From CADEDV01 sp964412375 (GTDB lineage Bacteria; Bacteroidota; Bacteroidia; Chitinophagales; Chitinophagaceae), in the NCBI GenBank assembly GCA_964412375.1, contig CAYPOD010000010.1:1-64000 (forward strand): a stretch of 64,000 nt of DNA, written 5' to 3'. Below the pieces are notes generated by a model. That model did no database searches and was not told the origin of the DNA. It saw nothing but the letters and a program-made list of their open reading frames with translations. The translations under genes and the position numbers were made by a program. Every line of letters starts with the position of its first letter. The first letter of the stretch is position 1. Below are positions 55,456 to 64,000 of this stretch, piece by piece.

Positions 55456-57204
55456 TTACAGATTTTGTTTTTTCATTTCATCAATTATGTATACACTGGC
55501 TCTCATGCTTAACGCCAAAATAGTCCAGGTGATATTTTTATCTGCCTGCGAAGTAAAGGCAGCTCCATCCACCACAAACAGGTTTTTGCAATCATGTGCC
55601 TGGTTCCATTTGTTCAGGGCTGACCGTTTCGGGTCATTACCCATCCTCGCTGTGCCGGCTTCATGAATAATCTCACCGGGTTTACTTAGTCCCCAGTCAT
55701 TTTTTTCATCATCATCGCCGCCCCAGGTGATGATGGCGCCCATGTTGTGCATGACTTCTTTGAAGGTTTCCTTCATGTGTTTGGCTTGTTTGATCTCATG
55801 TTCACTCCATTTTACATTGAATTTTAAAACCGGTATTCCATATTTATCCACCACATTGGGATCAATTTCACAATAATTGCTTTCTAAAGGTATCGCTTCA
55901 CCACGGCCGGCCATGCCTACACCGGCACCAAAGAAGAAACGATAATCCTCTTTCAACGATGCGCCATAGCCACCGGCTTCTTTTTGTTTTCCTTTCACGA
56001 GGTATTTGCCGTTGAGTGATTCAATGCCCCAGCTAAATCCATAGGAGGGCTGGCTCATACCGCCCCAGTATTCAATATGATATCCTCTGGGAAAATCAAG
56101 TTTTTTGTTATCCAGCCACCACGGTGAATAAATATGCATACCACCCACACCGTCTTCATTGTATCGTTTCCTGTCAAATAATTGCGGTAAAATGCCTCCC
56201 AGTGCAGCGCCGGTGGAGTCGTGCAAATATTTCCCAACAACATTGCTGCTGTTGCCCAAACCATTCGGATGACGTTGTGATTTTGAATTCAGCATCAGCC
56301 TTGCACTTTCACAGGCACTGGCGGCCAGTATCACCACCCGGCCTTCCACCTGGTATTCCATCATATCATCTTTACTGATATAGGAAACACCGGTAGCAAG
56401 TCCTTCATTGTTGGTCAGCACTTCTCTTGCCATTGCATTGGGAAACACATCTATGTTACCGGTTTTCATAGCCGGATAGATCAGGACATTGGGAGAAGAA
56501 AAATCAGCTTTGGCCATACTGCAATTGCGGTTGCACTGCCCGCAAAAGAAACAGGCGCCGCGACCAGCATCATTTTCGATTGGCTTTGTAAGAATAGACA
56601 GTCGTGAAGGAATCACTTTCACACCAGCCTGTGTGGCTGCGTTTTTGATGAACAGTTCATGCAGCCTTGGTTTTGGGGGCGGCAGAAAATAACCGTCAGG
56701 ATCATTATCCAATCCTTCATTCGTGCCGAATATGCCGATCATTTTATCAATGCGGTCATAGTATGGTTTGATATCTTCATATCCAATAGGCCAGTCTTCG
56801 CCGAGGCCATCTATACTTTTTCTTTTAAAATCTTTTGGACCAAAGCGTAATGAAATTCTTCCCCAGTGATTGGTTCTTCCACCAAGCATTCTTGCCCGCC
56901 ACCACATCCAGTCGGTGCCGGGTTCTTTGGTAAAAGGCTCTCCGTCCACCGTCCAGCCCCAATAACAGGCGTCAAAATCACCAAAGGGCCGGATGGTGGT
57001 GCTGGCGCCCCGCCTCGGACTTTCCCAGGGATTTTTTAGCTGGGTAACATTTTTTTGCGGATCATACATGTAGCCAGCTTCAATGATACATACTTTCAAC
57101 CCTGCTTTGGCCAGCACATAGGCTGCCATGCCACCGCCGGCTCCGGAACCTACAATGACCACATCATATTTTTTGGTTTGTTTCTTGACCTGGAAATCTC
57201 CCAT
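55456..57204 (-). CDS. GMC family oxidoreductase
   Basis: The 582-residue flavoprotein has the N-terminal FAD motif VVIVGSGAGGGMAAYVLAKAG, the GMC segment MLGGRTNHWGR, and the C-terminal catalytic His in IHEAGTARMG with Asn in NITWTILALSM. A Cys cluster CFFCGQCNRNC (about residues 217-227) could hold a metal site. It has no signal peptide, so it is probably exported together with the adjacent Tat-type subunit. It oxidises an alcohol or sugar that is not identified. Confidence 0.92.
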   Translation of the reverse strand: MGDFQVKKQTKKYDVVIVGSGAGGGMAAYVLAKAGLKVCIIEAGYMYDPQKNVTQLKNPWESPRRGASTTIRPFGDFDACYWGWTVDGEPFTKEPGTDWMWWRARMLGGRTNHWGRISLRFGPKDFKRKSIDGLGEDWPIGYEDIKPYYDRIDKMIGIFGTNEGLDNDPDGYFLPPPKPRLHELFIKNAATQAGVKVIPSRLSILTKPIENDAGRGACFFCGQCNRNCSMAKADFSSPNVLIYPAMKTGNIDVFPNAMAREVLTNNEGLATGVSYISKDDMMEYQVEGRVVILAASACESARLMLNSKSQRHPNGLGNSSNVVGKYLHDSTGAALGGILPQLFDRKRYNEDGVGGMHIYSPWWLDNKKLDFPRGYHIEYWGGMSQPSYGFSWGIESLNGKYLVKGKQKEAGGYGASLKEDYRFFFGAGVGMAGRGEAIPLESNYCEIDPNVVDKYGIPVLKFNVKWSEHEIKQAKHMKETFKEVMHNMGAIITWGGDDDEKNDWGLSKPGEIIHEAGTARMGNDPKRSALNKWNQAHDCKNLFVVDGAAFTSQADKNITWTILALSMRASVYIIDEMKKQNL

Positions 57205-57339
57205 AAAGCAATTATTTCAATAGTTTATATACGGCAACAATTTACATGAATCATGGCTTTGACATACATATTTTTATAAAATTTTCCTCACACTATCATA
57301 CATATAAAAAAAGTAACTTTAAAAGGAAATAAACCATTC

Positions 57340-59310
57340 ATGAGAAAAGGAATTATGTTCTTTGGATTTCTACTTCATTTATTTCATGGCAAAGCACAAC
57401 AGCCTGATTTCAGTAAGTATCCTGTTTACACAGGAACTGACCTGGGCTTGAGCTATTCTGCAACTCAATCTGTATTCAAAATCTGGTCTCCACCTGCGGA
57501 GGAAGCGCAGTTGTTACTGTTTGCAAGCGGTGACGGAGGTGCTCCATCAGACATACATGATATGCAAAAAAGTGTCAATGGCACATGGGTATGTGTGCTG
57601 AAAAGCGATTTGAAAGGTAGTTTCTATACGTTCAGGGTTAAGATAAAGAACAAATGGCTACAGGATGTTCCCGACCCCTATGCCAGGGCGGTGGGAGTGA
57701 ATGGAAAGCGGGCCCTTGTTTTTGATCCTGCTTTTTCAAATCCAGTAGGATGGGACAAGGATTCACCTCCTGTTTTTAAGAATAAAACTGATGCGATCAT
57801 CTATGAACTGCATGTGAGGGATGCAAGCATTGCGGCTAACTCAGGAATAAAAAACAAAGGGAAATTTTTGGGACTTACCGAAACCGGTACCCAAAACCAT
57901 GAAGGATTGTCAACAGGGCTTGATCATTTAAAAGAAATGGGAGTGACACATGTTCACCTGCTTCCTTTTTTTGATTACAACTCAGTGGATGAAGCTAAAC
58001 CGGATCAGCCGCAATATAACTGGGGTTATGATCCGTTAAATTATAACACACCTGAAGGATCTTATGCTACGAATGCGACTGATGGGGTTACAAGAATAAA
58101 AGAGTTTAAGCAGTTAGTGCAGGCATTCCATGCCAGCGGTCTGCGGGTGGTGATGGATGTGGTATATAATCACACGGCCCTTACAGAAAATTCTTATTTC
58201 AATCAATTGGTACCCGGCTATTATTACCGGCAGACCAAAGACGGAAAGTTTTCAGATGCTACTGCCTGCGGCAATGAAATTGCCAGTGAAAGAGCGATGG
58301 TGCGGAAATTTATACTTGAGTCCATGAAATACTGGGTGCAGGAATATCATATTGATGGTTTCCGGGTTGACCTGATGGGAGTGCATGATATTGAAACCAT
58401 GAATATCATCTCAAATGAACTGCATAAAATAAGACCCGATATACTTATTTATGGTGAAGGTTGGACGGCCGGAGCTTCGCCATTGCCTGATTCATTGAGG
58501 GCTTTGAAAAAGTATGCGTATAAGCTCGACCGTATCGCAGTTTTCAGCGACGATATTAGAGATGGTATCAAAGGCAGTGTTTTTGAACATCACGACAAGG
58601 GTTTTGTAAGTGGCAAAAAAGATATGGAAGAAAGTATCAAGTTTGGCGTGGTGGCATCTGTAAAACATCCGCAGGTGGATTACAGCAAAGTAAATTATTC
58701 CAAAGCACCTTATGCAAAAGAGCCCTGGCAAACAGTTTCGTATGCAGAATGCCATGACAACCATGTGCTATGGGATAAGCTGTCAATTTCTGCTACGGGT
58801 GCTACCGAAGCACAACGAAAAGAAATGCACAAACTGGCTTTATCTATTGTACTCACCTCCCAGGGTATTTCATTTTTGCATGCAGGCACTGAATTTTTAA
58901 GAAGCAAAGAGGGGGAGGAGAATTCCTATAAATCTTCCGACAGTATCAATCAAATTGACTGGAGTCTGAAAACAAAGAATAAAGATGTGCTGGATTATGT
59001 GAAGGCATTGATCAAATTGAGAAAAGAACACCCCGCTTTCCGGATGCAAACAGCAGAAGCAATTAGAGCAAATATCAGGTTCGTACATGATAAAGAAAAG
59101 CTGATTGCGTATACAATCAATGGGAAACCTGTTGGCGACAAATGGGATAAACTGTTTATTGTTTATAATGCCAATGACGAAATAAAAACGATGAGTTTAC
59201 CGGAAGGTGAATGGCAGAAATTTTCATTACCCGGACAGGAAATAAATGTTGACAAAATCAGCGGAAAGGTTCATGTCCCCGCATTAAGTTGTTCCGTATT
59301 TTATCAATAA
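57340..59310 (+). CDS. pulA: Type I pullulanase
   Basis: This enzyme splits alpha-1,6 branches of pullulan and starch. The 656-residue secreted protein has a signal peptide (MFFGFLLHLFHGKAQ), a CBM48-like domain (about 30-120), and a GH13 domain with the type I pullulanase signature YNWGYDP, the nucleophile Asp in DGFRVDLMGVHD, the acid Glu in IYGEGWTAG and ECHDNHVLW. It can supply linear glucans for MalQ, encoded 3 kb away. Confidence 0.95.
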   Translation: MRKGIMFFGFLLHLFHGKAQQPDFSKYPVYTGTDLGLSYSATQSVFKIWSPPAEEAQLLLFASGDGGAPSDIHDMQKSVNGTWVCVLKSDLKGSFYTFRVKIKNKWLQDVPDPYARAVGVNGKRALVFDPAFSNPVGWDKDSPPVFKNKTDAIIYELHVRDASIAANSGIKNKGKFLGLTETGTQNHEGLSTGLDHLKEMGVTHVHLLPFFDYNSVDEAKPDQPQYNWGYDPLNYNTPEGSYATNATDGVTRIKEFKQLVQAFHASGLRVVMDVVYNHTALTENSYFNQLVPGYYYRQTKDGKFSDATACGNEIASERAMVRKFILESMKYWVQEYHIDGFRVDLMGVHDIETMNIISNELHKIRPDILIYGEGWTAGASPLPDSLRALKKYAYKLDRIAVFSDDIRDGIKGSVFEHHDKGFVSGKKDMEESIKFGVVASVKHPQVDYSKVNYSKAPYAKEPWQTVSYAECHDNHVLWDKLSISATGATEAQRKEMHKLALSIVLTSQGISFLHAGTEFLRSKEGEENSYKSSDSINQIDWSLKTKNKDVLDYVKALIKLRKEHPAFRMQTAEAIRANIRFVHDKEKLIAYTINGKPVGDKWDKLFIVYNANDEIKTMSLPEGEWQKFSLPGQEINVDKISGKVHVPALSCSVFYQ

Positions 59311-59322
59311 TATATTAATATA

Positions 59323-60360
59323 CTATAACCTGGGTTTGGTTTCCAGCACTTCCACTTCAAACACCAAAATACTGTTGGGTGGTATTTTCGGTGATCTTGT
59401 CCTGATTGAGTAGGCAAGTGCAGAAGGGATAACAATTTTGATTTTTCCACCCACTTGGCAAAGCGGCACCCCTATATGCCATCCGCGGATTAAGCGATTC
59501 AAGGGAAACGTAGCAGGCTTGTCTTTTGTCTGGTCAAAAACAGTTCCGTCGCTGAGCAGCGAGCCTTTGTAGTGAACCACCACTGTATCGGTCAGCATTA
59601 CTTGCCGGCCTGCACCTTCTTTCATCATCACATAATAAACATCATCTTTCACCTCTTTTGCATCGGTCTTTCCGCTGGCAATCGCTTCCCGGATATATTC
59701 TATTTCAGCCAGGTGTTGCTGAATGCTGTCCATATGCGAAGCCAAATTGACCACAGGTGTCATTACATTATCTCCATTGAGGAGTTTCCATGAACCATTG
59801 CTTCTTTGCAGCCATACTGAATTTACTTCGGTAATTATATTGGCAAGCTCTTTCTGGTTCTTTGCTTTTGCAAAAGTGCTTACTTCCTGCATTGTTCCCC
59901 AACGGCCATCAATGCGGCAGGTGCCGATTAGTTTCCATTTGTTTTCCCGGGGGAGAAATACGTAACCTGAATAGATAGTAAAATTGCCGGCTGAATCAGC
60001 GGCAGTGGCGAGCATCAGTTTATATGTTTCATCAAAAGACCACTTATAATCCCATTCCAGCTCTTGATCGTCTTCTTCATCTACGTTGCCCCCTTTTGCT
60101 AACACTTTAGCGCCGATCGGGTATTTCATTACAAATTCCCTTTCTTTACCCTCCGCTTCAAGAGCTAATGTTATCAAACCTGAACGGATCCCGGCCAGTA
60201 CTTCTTTCTTGCTGTTCACAGCAATGATCTTTATTTCAGCCATCACCTGAGCAGCCCTTATGCTATCGGGTACAGGGTAGGTCATGACAAACTCTTCCTG
60301 CCAGGCTTTGGCCATGAAAGAAGAAACAAAGCATAGGCAAATCAGGATCAGATGCTTCAT
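59323..60360 (-). CDS. Exported FKBP-type peptidyl-prolyl isomerase with an N-terminal extra domain
   Basis: The 345-residue protein has a signal peptide (LILICLCFVSSFMAKA), an unusual N-terminal domain of about 200 residues without a known family, and a C-terminal FKBP domain (about 245-345) with VHYKGSLLSDGTVFDQTKD, RLIRGWHIGVPLCQVG and IPPNSILVFEVEVLE. It is likely a periplasmic foldase. The ATG at 60360 is chosen because it starts the signal peptide. It converges on pulA. Confidence 0.88.
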   Translation of the reverse strand: MKHLILICLCFVSSFMAKAWQEEFVMTYPVPDSIRAAQVMAEIKIIAVNSKKEVLAGIRSGLITLALEAEGKEREFVMKYPIGAKVLAKGGNVDEEDDQELEWDYKWSFDETYKLMLATAADSAGNFTIYSGYVFLPRENKWKLIGTCRIDGRWGTMQEVSTFAKAKNQKELANIITEVNSVWLQRSNGSWKLLNGDNVMTPVVNLASHMDSIQQHLAEIEYIREAIASGKTDAKEVKDDVYYVMMKEGAGRQVMLTDTVVVHYKGSLLSDGTVFDQTKDKPATFPLNRLIRGWHIGVPLCQVGGKIKIVIPSALAYSIRTRSPKIPPNSILVFEVEVLETKPRL

Positions 60361-60501
60361 AAAAGATCGGTTTGTTGTCAACCAAACTTACTTAAAATTC
60401 CAAAGAACCGCCTGTTGCTTTTTGTAAAAGCATACTGCTTTCATCCACCGGTTTGTTTTGCGTACCTTGCATGAAGATTAATAAGCTCAACTGATTGAAA
60501 T

Positions 60502-60894
60502 ATGGAAATTGAAATCTTCACCCTTGCCGATTTTGCACAGGACAGTCACTCCAAACTCACCATAGTAGGGACCTTTGACAGCATTCATTCCCGGCAATTT
60601 CCGGCGATTCACAAATCCTGTTCCATTGCCTGCCGGCTGCGTTTTTCACCAAAAGAAGCAGGGGGCCATGATTTTAAGCTGCGGCTGATCAATGCAAAGG
60701 GGGCTGAACTGATGCAACCGGTGGAAGGAAAGATCAATATTCCTGCTTCTTCAAATGAACAACCTGTCAGCATTAATATTGTGGCGGGGTTTAACCAGCT
60801 AAAATTTGATGAACCCGGACGCTATTCTTTCGAACTGTATATTGATGGGGAGTGGTCATCCGGATTGCCGCTGTACCTGGTTCTGGCACAATGA
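60502..60894 (+). CDS. DUF6941 family protein
   Basis: The 130-residue protein has no signal peptide and reads as a beta-sandwich: IEIFTLADFAQDSHSKLTIVG, then RLRFSPKEAGGHDFKLRLI and a YSFELYIDGEW ending. This matches DUF6941 as I remember it. The function is unknown. It is a single gene between divergent and spaced neighbours. Confidence 0.72.
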   Translation: MEIEIFTLADFAQDSHSKLTIVGTFDSIHSRQFPAIHKSCSIACRLRFSPKEAGGHDFKLRLINAKGAELMQPVEGKINIPASSNEQPVSINIVAGFNQLKFDEPGRYSFELYIDGEWSSGLPLYLVLAQ

Positions 60895-61059
60895 ATTTAA
60901 TTTTACAGGATTCAAAAACGTGGTTTGCAAAAAAAAATGCCTGCAGAAATCGGGATTCTTCTAGAAAGGTTATGAAAAATAATTCTTACAGCATTAGACT
61001 CAGCAGTCAATTCCTGTTATAAGTAAATGTGAAAAATATATTTTTCATTTGTTTTTTGC

Positions 61060-61090
61060 TTTGAAAAAAGTTTGTTCAGTCTTATCTTTG
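61060..61090 (+). promoter_or_regulatory. Strong promoter of the 64-residue protein gene
   Basis: TTTG at 61060-61063 and TATCTTTG at 61083-61090 with exactly 19 bp between, a perfect Bacteroidota promoter. Transcription should start near 61097. Confidence 0.75.
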
Positions 61091-61211
61091 CAGCGCAAAA
61101 CAAACAGTAAGGAATATTCTTACACTTCGGTAGCCAAAACTTTTGCTTCACTAACGATTCCCGGAACTTGCCTGCCTGCTTGTAGATATACAAGGTTGTA
61201 AAATTTTAAAA

Positions 61212-61217
61212 AAGGAG
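61212..61217 (+). promoter_or_regulatory. Shine-Dalgarno sequence of the 64-residue protein gene
   Basis: AAGGAG lies 7 nt before the ATG at 61225. Such sequences are rare in this phylum and in this window, so it is a notable sign of a strongly translated gene. Confidence 0.65.
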
Positions 61218-61224
61218 ATATATC

Positions 61225-61419
61225 ATGAAGAATGATGCGCTAATGCCATCTGTTATCCAGATGGAAAAGGAAGTATTGCAAGGTCTGTTACAGGAAGTAA
61301 AAGAAACAGTGGCAAGGGATATCGTTTTTCCCGTAACCAGGAAACGTTCTTTCACTGCGGCAGAAATGTGGAACATCCACCGGAAAAGGATAACGGCCCG
61401 TCATCGGCTGGAAAGATGA
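61225..61419 (+). CDS. Small basic protein of unknown function in its own transcription unit
   Basis: The 64-residue protein is soluble and basic, with a helical first half (MEKEVLQGLLQEVKETVA) and a basic C-terminal part (KRSFTAAEMWNIHRKRITAR). No family is recognised. A perfect promoter, a Shine-Dalgarno sequence and a strong terminator 12 bp after the stop support a real, probably abundant product. Confidence 0.75.
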   Translation: MKNDALMPSVIQMEKEVLQGLLQEVKETVARDIVFPVTRKRSFTAAEMWNIHRKRITARHRLER

Positions 61420-61430
61420 AACTATCAATT

Positions 61431-61456
61431 AAAAAAGGGGCCAGTGCCCCTTTTTT
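61431..61456 (+). terminator. Strong intrinsic terminator after the 64-residue protein gene
   Basis: AAAAAAGGGGC/GCCCCTTTTTT stem with a CAGT loop, GC-rich core and six Ts. It is nearly symmetrical, so it may also act on minus-strand transcripts. Confidence 0.92.
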
Positions 61457-61510
61457 ATGATTTTTTACCCGGTCTCTGACCGCAGTTGAAAAATTAACTT
61501 GAATAGTTCA

Positions 61511-61930
61511 TCAATCACCTCCCAAAACAACAATGAGGGAGTAAATAACACCGGGTATCCAGAACAATAATGTGAGCAAAAGACTTATCCAGAACCTGTT
61601 ATTGATTTCTCCCTGGTGTAAATAAACTGCCAATGGAGGTAGCAGGATACAAAGTATCACCAGCAGCAAGGTGTTGGTACTGGGTTCTTGCCCGGCTTTT
61701 CTTTCTTTCTTATACTTTTTTAGTTCCTTTTTGGCTTCTTTGATCCGGGTCTTTCTTTCTTTTTTTGAAAGCGATTTAAATTCGGCAAGAGCAGCCTTTA
61801 CAGATTCCGGTGTTGGTTCAGGTGAAGGGCTGCTGGCTTCAACAGGCAATGAAGAAGCGGCAAATGAAAAATTAGCCAGGGGCATTGCCATGATGACAAA
61901 AGCAGCGAGCAGGATGAATTTTCTTTTCAT
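61511..61930 (-). CDS. YqaE/Pmp3 family membrane protein
   Basis: The 139-residue protein has a signal-like N-terminus, a Pro/Ser/Lys-rich middle with a basic KERKTRIKEAKKELKKYKKE helix, and a C-terminal two-helix Pmp3 domain (about 88-139) with LLVILCILLPPLAVYLHQG and IPGVIYSLIVVLGG. In other bacteria the family is linked to membrane stress. The N-terminal extension is common in Bacteroidota. Confidence 0.88.
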   Translation of the reverse strand: MKRKFILLAAFVIMAMPLANFSFAASSLPVEASSPSPEPTPESVKAALAEFKSLSKKERKTRIKEAKKELKKYKKERKAGQEPSTNTLLLVILCILLPPLAVYLHQGEINNRFWISLLLTLLFWIPGVIYSLIVVLGGD

Positions 61931-61977
61931 AACAGTTCCGTTTTAATTAGTAATATCATAAGGATTACTGGTAAAGC

Positions 61978-62133
61978 TTACATGATATCCATTGCCTTTA
62001 CAAAGGCTGTAGTCTGGAAAGGCAGAATAAGAGTAAGCCACTCCCAATGTGCCCCAATGGCCCAAATCAATGCTGCCGTTGAGGCCAGGAAAACCAGCCA
62101 ATAGAGTCCTTTGTATTTCTTTGATTGTTCCAT
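61978..62133 (-). CDS. Small two-helix membrane protein
   Basis: The 51-residue frame starting at 62133 reads MEQSKKYKGLYWLVFLASTA and continues into a second hydrophobic half (WLTLILPFQTTAFVKAMDIM). The basic N-terminus and two membrane-like segments suggest a real gene. An overlapping frame (61943-62191) has poorer composition and is left out. The function is unknown. Confidence 0.55.
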   Translation of the reverse strand: MEQSKKYKGLYWLVFLASTAALIWAIGAHWEWLTLILPFQTTAFVKAMDIM

Positions 62134-62470
62134 CTGGTAAGTTTTTGCAAAAATAAGACTGGGCAGGGTAATCAAAAAATGTGTTTTTCATCCTGCATTG
62201 GAAATTATTCTGCTTTTACCTGATGCAGCAAATCGAACCCCATACATGCAAAAGCAATGTCTGTATTTTCACTCCGGGTTTAAGGCAGATGTAAGCCGGG
62301 TTATTAAAATTTTATAGGTTGCATAATAGAAAGCACAGGTTTGTAATGCACATTGGAATAAAGTGACCTTTAATTTTCTGGTTATTTTGATTTTTTTTTA
62401 TTTTGGGATTTATGTGTTTACCTTACACAACTAAAAACCAGGCTAAACCAGTTAATACCGATTGACTTTC
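62134..62470. other. Intergenic region before malQ
   Basis: This 337-bp AT-rich gap has no convincing ORF or RNA gene. No full -33/-7 promoter was found, although T-rich stretches near 62385-62425 could hold one for malQ. Confidence 0.5.
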
Positions 62471-64000
62471 ATGAAGCTTCACTTTTATTTACGTTTCCAT
62501 ACAGAGTTTGGTCAGAGCTTATGGATATGCGGGAATATTCCTGAATTGGGTAATGATGACTTTGCCCAAGCTAAGCCCATGGAATACCTCAACGAAGAAT
62601 TATGGGAAAGCCAGGTCACCATCAGGCGGAAAGATCTGCAGCGGAATATCCGCTATAAATACCTGCTGAAAAATAAGGATGGCGAACTGATCAGCGAATG
62701 GGGCAATGACAGGACTGTGGATGTATTCAGGAAAGAGTTAGAAGAAGTACAATTGGTAGATACCTGGAACCATGCAGGGGAATACGAGAATGTTTTTTTC
62801 TCCATGCCTTTTAAGAAGGTCTTATTACACCATCCCTCCTCATCACGGCAGACCGGGAAAAATAAAGGCTTTACACATGTATTTAAGGTGAAGGCACCGC
62901 TGTTGCAAAAAAACGAAGCAGTTTGCCTGTTAGGTAGTGGAAGCCTGTTGAATGAGTGGGAAACAGAAAAACCCTTGTTGCTCGTAAAGGAAGAAGATTG
63001 GTGGGTGGCAAAAGTGAACCTGGGAGAGGAAAGTTTCCCGGTTGCTTACAAATATGGGGTTTTTGATACAAAAAATAAGTCGTTCACCAGGTTTGAAGAT
63101 GGAAACAACCGGCTTTTGATTAGTGATGGTGACAAAAGGAAGATAACTGTGCTCCATGATGGATTCATTCGCCTGCCCAACAATACCTGGAAAGGGGCTG
63201 GTGTGGCAATACCCGTATTCAGCCTGCGCAGTAACAAGAGCTTTGGTGTAGGTGAATTTACCGATATAAAATTGTTAGTGGATTGGGCCGGAAAAACAGG
63301 AATAAAACTTATCCAGTTGCTTCCGGTTAATGATACCATCGCCACCAACACCTGGATGGACTCTTATCCTTATGCAGCTATTTCCGCATTTGCACTTCAT
63401 CCGCTTTATATCAATCTTTCCAAGGTAGCGGGAAAAAAATATGCAACAAAGATCAGGTCGCTGAAGATCAAACAACAACAGCTTAACAGCCTGGCAACAG
63501 TGGACTATGAAGAAGTGATACGCTACAAACTCGCTGTATTGAAGGAATTATATGAACTGATGGGTGAGGAGTGCCTGTCTTCGGATGATTATCGTTCATT
63601 TTTTGAAAAAAACCGGCACTGGCTCCTGCCTTATGCCGCATTCTGCTATTTCCGGGATAAATATGGTACTTCACATTTTGAAATCTGGAAATCCAATGCC
63701 GTTTATAAAAAAGCAGAAATTGAAAAAATATTCAATTCCCGTTCCGCTGCATCAACGGAAATGGGTTTGTATTGTTTTATCCAGTATCACCTGCACCTGC
63801 AACTTAAAGAAGCGACTACCTATGCCCATAAAAAAGGCGTAATTGTAAAAGGTGATATACCTATTGGAATTTATCGTTACGGTTGCGACGCATGGACATC
63901 TCCAGAACTCTATAACATGCAATGGCAGGCCGGAGCTCCTCCTGATGATTTTGCTGCAGTCGGACAAAACTGGGGGTTCCCTACTTATAACTGGAAAAAA
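62471..64000 (+). CDS. malQ: 4-alpha-glucanotransferase MalQ with N-terminal CBM20 domains (3' partial)
   Basis: The frame is open from the ATG at 62471 to the window end (510 codons), so the gene continues outside. Residues 1-100 and about 135-245 resemble two CBM20 starch-binding modules (LWICGNIPELGN and LLGSGSLLNEWE, the Trp-containing motifs). The GH77 domain starts near residue 250 with AIPVFSLRSNKSFGVGEFTD, then LIQLLPVNDT, SYPYAAISAFALHPLYINL and GVIVKGDIPIGI. The enzyme moves maltodextrin units and pairs with the pullulanase. Confidence 0.94.
   Translation, partial: MKLHFYLRFHTEFGQSLWICGNIPELGNDDFAQAKPMEYLNEELWESQVTIRRKDLQRNIRYKYLLKNKDGELISEWGNDRTVDVFRKELEEVQLVDTWNHAGEYENVFFSMPFKKVLLHHPSSSRQTGKNKGFTHVFKVKAPLLQKNEAVCLLGSGSLLNEWETEKPLLLVKEEDWWVAKVNLGEESFPVAYKYGVFDTKNKSFTRFEDGNNRLLISDGDKRKITVLHDGFIRLPNNTWKGAGVAIPVFSLRSNKSFGVGEFTDIKLLVDWAGKTGIKLIQLLPVNDTIATNTWMDSYPYAAISAFALHPLYINLSKVAGKKYATKIRSLKIKQQQLNSLATVDYEEVIRYKLAVLKELYELMGEECLSSDDYRSFFEKNRHWLLPYAAFCYFRDKYGTSHFEIWKSNAVYKKAEIEKIFNSRSAASTEMGLYCFIQYHLHLQLKEATTYAHKKGVIVKGDIPIGIYRYGCDAWTSPELYNMQWQAGAPPDDFAAVGQNWGFPTYNWKK

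Larger units (their letters stand above)
60895..61224 (+). other. Intergenic region with a promoter and structured leader
   Basis: This 330-bp gap has no convincing ORF. It holds the promoter at 61060-61090 and a leader of about 128 nt with two small hairpins: GTAAG/CTTAC at 61107-61123 and CTTGTA-gata-TACAAG at 61179-61194. No known riboswitch pattern was recognised. Confidence 0.6.

Noticed and set aside
61943..62191. An 82-codon minus-strand frame
   Set aside because: Composition is mixed and not protein-like; the overlapping frame at 61978-62133 encodes a plausible two-helix membrane protein.

Overview
The window comes from a Bacteroidota chromosome, most likely a member of the Chitinophagaceae or a close relative. 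This is inferred from gene content and signals, not from a search. The supporting signs are Bacteroidota-type promoters (TTTG, about 19-20 bp, TAnnTTTG) in front of many genes, almost no Shine-Dalgarno sequences, SusC-like TonB receptors with carboxypeptidase-regulatory domains, bacillithiol genes, DUF6370 and HYC_CC_PP family proteins, and many secreted proteins whose signal peptide ends in AQ. No rRNA, tRNA, insertion sequence, prophage or CRISPR array was seen.

Layout. 1-9690: the end of bshC, then a minus-strand run purK, RND efflux adaptor, RND pump, TolC-like channel, purE and a lipoprotein, so the two purine genes are separated by a complete efflux pump. 9915-17970: hppD, an L,D-transpeptidase fused to a TonB C-terminal domain, lysC, fbp, an acetyltransferase, an ABC ATPase, an FKBP, a YfiT/BstA-like protein and a Nudix hydrolase. 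18004-27113: rimO, a GT39-like membrane transferase, ftsY, sucC, a lipoprotein, a purine nucleoside phosphorylase and a putative porin whose start codon is unclear.

27186-40500 is the accessory core: a metal (probably copper) handling locus. It holds a small Cys-rich HYC_CC_PP protein, two exported HMA-domain proteins, a TlpA thioredoxin, an outer-membrane protein, a TonB receptor carrying its own N-terminal HMA domain, a DUF6370 protein, an AraC-type regulator fused to an HMA-like domain, an HMA/MauE membrane protein, a His-rich barrel protein, a CopB-type (CPH) P-type ATPase and a second TonB receptor. Two candidate operators are visible: a 21-bp-phased direct repeat (33684/33705) and a perfect 16-bp-arm dyad (38165-38202). 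Together they suggest metal passed between Cys-pair proteins in the outer membrane, periplasm and inner membrane, with the AraC-HMA protein as sensor.

40602-64000 is mostly housekeeping: prmA, plsY, an M48 peptidase, a DUF3052-like protein, a CYTH protein, dnaG, an EF-G paralogue with altered switch residues, an astacin-like peptidase, a Tat-type GMC oxidoreductase pair, a type I pullulanase, an FKBP, several small proteins (one with a near-ideal transcription unit) and the start of malQ, which runs off the window end.
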